This document shows, piece after piece, positions 49,982-53,380 of a stretch of 53,380 nucleotides of DNA (position 1 is its first letter; the number at the start of each line of letters is the position of its first letter). The stretch is taken from contig CAYNLK010000041.1 of the NCBI GenBank assembly GCA_964398055.1, positions 1 to 53,380 on the forward strand, read 5' to 3'. The stretch is from CAYNLK01 sp964398055 (lineage in GTDB: Bacteria; Chloroflexota; Anaerolineae; 4572-78; J111). A program made the position numbers and the translations under genes. Below the pieces are notes generated by a model. It searched no databases, was not told the origin of the DNA, and saw only the letters and a program-made list of their open reading frames with translations.

Positions 49982-50038
49982 CTGGTTGCTGAATTGGCGG
50001 CCTGTCCAGACATTACCCCCAAAAAGGAGAAACTTGCC

Positions 50039-51700
50039 ATGGCCAAACCCATCATCATGACCGTTGACGACGAGCCGCAGGTGCTCAATGCCGTGGTCCG
50101 CGACCTGCGTAAACATTACGGCAACGACTATCAGGTGGTCAAAGCGGGTTCGGGCGCCGAAGCGTTGGCCGCAGTCAAGGAATTCAAACAACGAAATCTG
50201 CCGGTGGCCCTGTTTCTGGCTGATCAACGTATGCCCCACATGACTGGCATCGAGTTTTTAACGGAGAGCCGTAAATACTATCCCGAGGCCCGCAAGGTGC
50301 TGCTGACCGCCTATGCCGACACCCAGGTGGCGATTGTTTGTATCAATAGCATCGGCCTGGATCATTATCTGCTCAAGCCGTGGGATCCGCCCGAACAAAA
50401 TCTGTATCCGGTGCTGGACGACCTGCTGAGTGACTGGGAAGCCGCCGTACCGGCGCCGTACGATGGCATTCGGGTGGCCGGGACGCTCTGGTCGGCCAGT
50501 TGTCACAACGCCAAAGATTTTTTATCCCGCAACCAAGTCCCTTACCAGTGGTTAGACGTTGAGAAGAATAGTGAAGCCAGAGCGTTGGTTGAGGCCGCTA
50601 ACGTCGACCAGGGTCGCTTGCCGGTTGTATTCTTTCCGGATGGCACGCTGCTGGTTGATCCCGACAACCGGACCCTGGCCGAAAAAGTCGGGTTGCATAC
50701 GCAGGCCTCCCAGCCCTTCTATGATTTAATCATTGTGGGGGGAGGACCGGCCGGATTGGCCGCCGCCGTCTATGGGGCCTCTGAGGGCATCCGTACGGCC
50801 CTGATCGAGAAAGAGGCGCTTGGTGGGCAGGCCGGCACCAGTTCCCGCATCGAGAACTATCTGGGCTTTCCCAAGGGGCTGAGTGGGGCCGACCTGGCCC
50901 GCCGGGCTACGGCCCAGGCTTTACGCCTGGGGGCCGAACTTTTGACCGCCCAGGAGGTAACCGGGATACGGGTGGCACACCCTTACCGCATGGTCACCTT
51001 GAGCGACGGCGCCGAGTTGAGCTGCAAGGCGCTGCTGGTCGCCACCGGCGTCTCGGTCCGGGAACTCGACGTGCCCGGGATCAAAGCGGTAACCGGGGCC
51101 GGGGTCTATTATGGCGCCGCCTTAACCGAAGCCGCCCATTACAAAGGCGAACACGTCTTTGTAGTGGGTGGAGCCAATTCGGCCGGTCAGGCGGCGATGT
51201 TCTTTGCCCGGTATGCCAACAAAGTGACGATGCTGGTTCGGGGCGATGCTCTGGAAAAGAGTATGTCCCAATACCTGGTCGAGCAAATCAACGAAACCAC
51301 CAATATTGAGGTCTGGCTGCAAACAACCGTAGCCGCGGTGACCGGGCAAGACCGGCTCGAATGTGTCACCATCAGGCGCCTCGACACCAGCCAGACCGAA
51401 ACATATCCGGCGGCGGCGCTGTTCGTTTTTGTGGGGGCGGCGCCGCACACCGACCTGGTGGCCGGCCTGGTGGAGCGGGATGAGCGCGGCTTCATCCTCA
51501 CCGGGCCAGATCTGATCCGGGAGGGTCGCCGGCCCAAAAAGTGGAAGCTAAAGCGAGACCCCTTTTTGCTGGAGACCAGCATCCCCGGTATTTTTGCCGC
51601 CGGCGACGTGCGCCACGGCTCGGTCAGGCGGGTGGCTGCCGCCGTAGGGCAGGGGGCCAATGCGGTCGCCCTGATTCATAAGTATCTGGAGACGGTCTGA
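50039..51700 (+). CDS. Response-regulator receiver / glutaredoxin-like / thioredoxin-reductase-like fusion
   Basis: A 553-aa three-part protein. Residues 1-125 form a receiver domain with phospho-acceptor D62 (FLADQRMPHMTG), an acidic DDEP pocket and a KPW lysine. Residues about 143-215 are glutaredoxin-like (WSASCHNAKDFLSRNQVPYQ, then LPVVFFPDGTLL) with a single Cys. From 228 it is a TrxB-like FAD/NADPH flavoprotein (IIVGGGPAGLAAAVYG; VFVVGGANSAGQAA; IFAAGDVRHGSVRR). The redox-active CxxC expected near 355-366 is replaced by YYGAALTEA, so it cannot be a normal thioredoxin reductase. ATG at 50039 follows AAAAAGGAG. It overlaps the kinase gene by one base. Confidence 0.9.
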   Translation: MAKPIIMTVDDEPQVLNAVVRDLRKHYGNDYQVVKAGSGAEALAAVKEFKQRNLPVALFLADQRMPHMTGIEFLTESRKYYPEARKVLLTAYADTQVAIVCINSIGLDHYLLKPWDPPEQNLYPVLDDLLSDWEAAVPAPYDGIRVAGTLWSASCHNAKDFLSRNQVPYQWLDVEKNSEARALVEAANVDQGRLPVVFFPDGTLLVDPDNRTLAEKVGLHTQASQPFYDLIIVGGGPAGLAAAVYGASEGIRTALIEKEALGGQAGTSSRIENYLGFPKGLSGADLARRATAQALRLGAELLTAQEVTGIRVAHPYRMVTLSDGAELSCKALLVATGVSVRELDVPGIKAVTGAGVYYGAALTEAAHYKGEHVFVVGGANSAGQAAMFFARYANKVTMLVRGDALEKSMSQYLVEQINETTNIEVWLQTTVAAVTGQDRLECVTIRRLDTSQTETYPAAALFVFVGAAPHTDLVAGLVERDERGFILTGPDLIREGRRPKKWKLKRDPFLLETSIPGIFAAGDVRHGSVRRVAAAVGQGANAVALIHKYLETV

Positions 51701-53097
51701 TGCACGATTTCTTGAAACAGGTGGAGTTCCTGGCCGAACTGCCGGAGGCGGATTTGGAGCGGTTATGCCAGATTATTGAAGAAGTTAAATTGCCGGCGGG
51801 TGAGGAGCTTTTTGCCGAAGGCAGCCCCGGCGACCGGGCTTATATCATCAAGGAGGGAGAACTCGAAATAGTCAAAAGCTCCGATGGCCGCGAACTGTTG
51901 CTGGAGACGCGGGCCAACAAGCCCGGCACGATGATCGGCGAGATGGCCTTGCTGGAAGGCGTGCCCCGCATGGCTACCGTCCGCGCCGGCACTGACGCCG
52001 TGCTGCTGGCCATTCGGAAGGAACAGTTCGACCATATTCTGGAGACCAGCCCGGCGGCCACCCAGGCCATGCTGCGCATGGTCCTGAAGCGCTGGCGCAA
52101 CAATGAGGCCCGGCTCCGCCAGAGTGAAAAGATGGCCCAATTGGGCACGCTCACCGCCGGGGTCGCCCACGAACTCAACAATCCGGCTGCGGCGGTCAAA
52201 CGCAGCAGCAAACAATTAGAAGCGGTCATCACCGAATTTTGGCCGGTGCAGGCGCAACTGAGCCGGTTGAACTTCACCCCGGCTCAACAGGAATGGCTTG
52301 AGGCGCTGGCCCACCAGGCCCGGAAACGGGCCGGCCATCCCCTGGAGTTGGATGCGCTGGCTCGCAGCGACCGGGAACGTGATTTGGAGCTGTGGCTGGA
52401 GCAGCAAGCCGTAGCCAATAGCTGGGAACTGGCCCCGGCGCTGGTAAGCCTGGATTATGACATCACCAAACTGGCCGCCCTGGCCGAACAGTTTACTGCG
52501 GCTCAGCTTCCGGCCGTAATTAGTTGGCTGAATGCCATCTTTAGCGCCTATAACTTGCTGCTCGAACTGGGGGAGGGCGCGGCTCGTATCTCCGAAATCG
52601 TCAAGGCCCTTAAGTCTTACACCTACCTGGACCAGGCCCCGGTGCAAATGGTTGACGTCCACGAGGGGCTGAATAACTCGCTGCTGATCCTGCGCCACAA
52701 ACTTACGGCCGGCATCATCGTGAAGCGGCGCTATGCGCCTGACTTGCCGCATTTGCAGGGCTTTGGGACCGAACTAAACCAGGTTTGGACCAATCTCATC
52801 GATAATGCCATCGACGCCCTGGCCGGGCGCGGTGAGATAACTATTCGCACCCGCCCGGAACGTGAGGGCGTGCTGGTCGAAATCGAGGACAACGGCCCTG
52901 GTATTTCGCCGGAGCTGCAATCCCGGATATTCGATCCTTTCTTTACCACCAAATCTCCGGGGCACGGGACTGGCCTGGGACTGGATATCAGCTACAACAT
53001 CGTCGCCCACCGGCACCGGGGCGACATCAAAGTTAGCTCCAAACCGGGCCGGACCTGCTTTCAAGTCTGGCTGCCGCTTGACCTGGCGGCCAGGTAA
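51700..53097 (+). CDS. Cyclic-nucleotide-binding-domain histidine kinase
   Basis: A 465-aa cytosolic kinase. Residues about 5-135 form a CRP-like cNMP-binding domain (GEELFAEGSPGDRAYIIKEG; GTMIGEMALLEGVPRMATV). H157 in GTLTAGVAHELNNPAAA is the phospho-accepting His. The ATPase domain has N box NQVWTNLIDNAIDAL, G1 IEDNGPGIS, F box FFTTKSPGHGTGLGLDIS and a final G2. No membrane segment is present. The ATG overlaps the stop of the receiver-flavoprotein gene, so the two are coupled and almost certainly a cognate pair. Whether the CRP-like domain binds cAMP, c-di-GMP or a different ligand is not evident. Confidence 0.92.
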   Translation: MHDFLKQVEFLAELPEADLERLCQIIEEVKLPAGEELFAEGSPGDRAYIIKEGELEIVKSSDGRELLLETRANKPGTMIGEMALLEGVPRMATVRAGTDAVLLAIRKEQFDHILETSPAATQAMLRMVLKRWRNNEARLRQSEKMAQLGTLTAGVAHELNNPAAAVKRSSKQLEAVITEFWPVQAQLSRLNFTPAQQEWLEALAHQARKRAGHPLELDALARSDRERDLELWLEQQAVANSWELAPALVSLDYDITKLAALAEQFTAAQLPAVISWLNAIFSAYNLLLELGEGAARISEIVKALKSYTYLDQAPVQMVDVHEGLNNSLLILRHKLTAGIIVKRRYAPDLPHLQGFGTELNQVWTNLIDNAIDALAGRGEITIRTRPEREGVLVEIEDNGPGISPELQSRIFDPFFTTKSPGHGTGLGLDISYNIVAHRHRGDIKVSSKPGRTCFQVWLPLDLAAR

Positions 53098-53127
53098 GCG
53101 CTGCCCCACCCCCTTCCTCCCCGATTT

Positions 53128-53143
53128 AGTGACATTTGTCACT
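53128..53143. promoter_or_regulatory. CRP-type palindromic operator candidate
   Basis: AGTGACA-TT-TGTCACT is a perfect dyad and contains GTGA-N6-TCAC, the core of CRP/FNR-family sites. It lies 31 bp after the kinase stop and presumably upstream of a gene beyond the window. Confidence 0.5.
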
Positions 53144-53252
53144 TCCAAATGGCGGTTTTTTGCGGTAAACTGCGGATAAAGGCTATTGTTCAAGTTGGCT
53201 CATGTATAGAACAAGTGCTTATTAACCTCAGTTCGGGATAAGCAACAATAGA

Positions 53253-53330
53253 GAGAAATAGCTCACGGATTCACACAGATTCACACGGATTTCGATCAAA
53301 AAATTGCCGTAATCTGTGTTTATCTGCTGA
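53253..53330. repeat. ATTCACAC(A/G)G short-unit repeat with inverted arm
   Basis: ACGGATTCACACAGATTCAC continues ACGGATTT, then after about 20 nt comes AATCTGTGTTTATCTGC, the approximate reverse complement. The same short-unit hairpin style as elsewhere in the window, and common in many bacterial intergenic regions. Confidence 0.6.
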
Positions 53331-53380
53331 TTGGCCGACAGATTTAACATTTGCCAAGCCCAAAAAATCAGGGTAAGCCG

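Larger units (their letters stand above)
49517..50038. other. 522-bp divergent spacer with duplicated promoter and HTH relic
   Basis: The left half is AT-rich upstream sequence of the lipoprotein. From about 49700 rightward the sequence is a clear copy of the promoter, leader and HTH start found at 45719-46068, with the HTH decayed. No intact gene was seen. Confidence 0.8.

Noticed and set aside
49994..50038. Upstream in-frame start for the receiver-flavoprotein gene
   Set aside because: That stretch is the tail of the decayed HTH copy. The Shine-Dalgarno AAAAAGGAG sits just before the ATG at 50039.
1..53380. tRNA or rRNA genes
   Set aside because: No cloverleaf with TTCRANNC-type arms outside coding sequence and no rRNA-like segment was found by eye. 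A tRNAscan run would be decisive.

Overview
The window looks like a chromosomal stretch of an uncultured or little-studied Chloroflexota bacterium (Anaerolineae-like). This is an inference from gene content and style: moderately high GC, PPi-type phosphofructokinases, an XRE-HTH/AAA/TPR regulator, a response regulator fused to a thioredoxin-reductase-like flavoprotein, many one- or two-gene transcription units, and intergenic hairpin repeats. No rRNA, tRNA, CRISPR array or intact transposase was seen. Most of the window is housekeeping or metabolic. The unusual material is in the gaps between genes.

Layout. 1-6.1 kb: an FHA-GAF signalling protein running off the left edge, a decayed restriction-modification relic, an SDR epimerase, a nucleotidyltransferase, a SRPBCC protein, a CoA-type Nudix hydrolase and GalT. 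6.2-14 kb: a membrane-anchored protein with a duplicated domain, an AmrS-type radical SAM enzyme, a UPF0173 hydrolase, a Gfo/Idh/MocA oxidoreductase, a fused membrane/spermidine-synthase protein and an ABC-F ATPase. 14-16 kb: a two-gene operon (MoaD/ThiS-like protein plus acetamidase/formamidase) bracketed by two related inverted-repeat elements. 16.7-23.2 kb: a HAD phosphatase, a GT2 glycosyltransferase, a glutamine-synthetase-like gene with an amidohydrolase (the two halves of FluG/NodGS), a zinc alcohol dehydrogenase, an M50 protease and DUF99. 23.4-24 kb: DUF2283 next to a DUF4258 gene broken by an 80-bp insertion with an 8-bp target duplication. 24.4-28.1 kb: dnaE.

28.2-38.9 kb is a carbon cluster: a promoter-leader-terminator unit, a 216-bp MITE-like element, two tandem PPi-type phosphofructokinases, a PfkB-family kinase, pyruvate/acetoin dehydrogenase-type E1 alpha, E1 beta and E2, a FGGY kinase and a second E2. 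Together these could take sugars through fructose-1,6-bisphosphate to acetyl-CoA. E3 is not in the window. 39-45 kb: YifB/ComM, a cytoplasmic molybdopterin oxidoreductase and an ABC-2 exporter pair.

45.2-53.1 kb is the most unusual coding region. Two small exported proteins with NPEL-type repeats each lie divergent from copies of the same promoter and HTH start. The first copy drives an intact 1010-aa HTH/AAA/TPR regulator. In the second, the HTH has lost its start codon and gained a stop, and it now forms the 5' leader of an operon encoding a receiver-glutaredoxin-like-flavoprotein fusion and a cNMP-binding histidine kinase.

The main leads are: (1) a leader RNA with mutually exclusive pairings and an intrinsic terminator ahead of pfk, now separated from it by the MITE; (2) the precise insertion in the DUF4258 gene, whose removal restores the reading frame; (3) the duplicated NPEL/HTH locus and the redox-type two-component operon; (4) families of intergenic palindromes.
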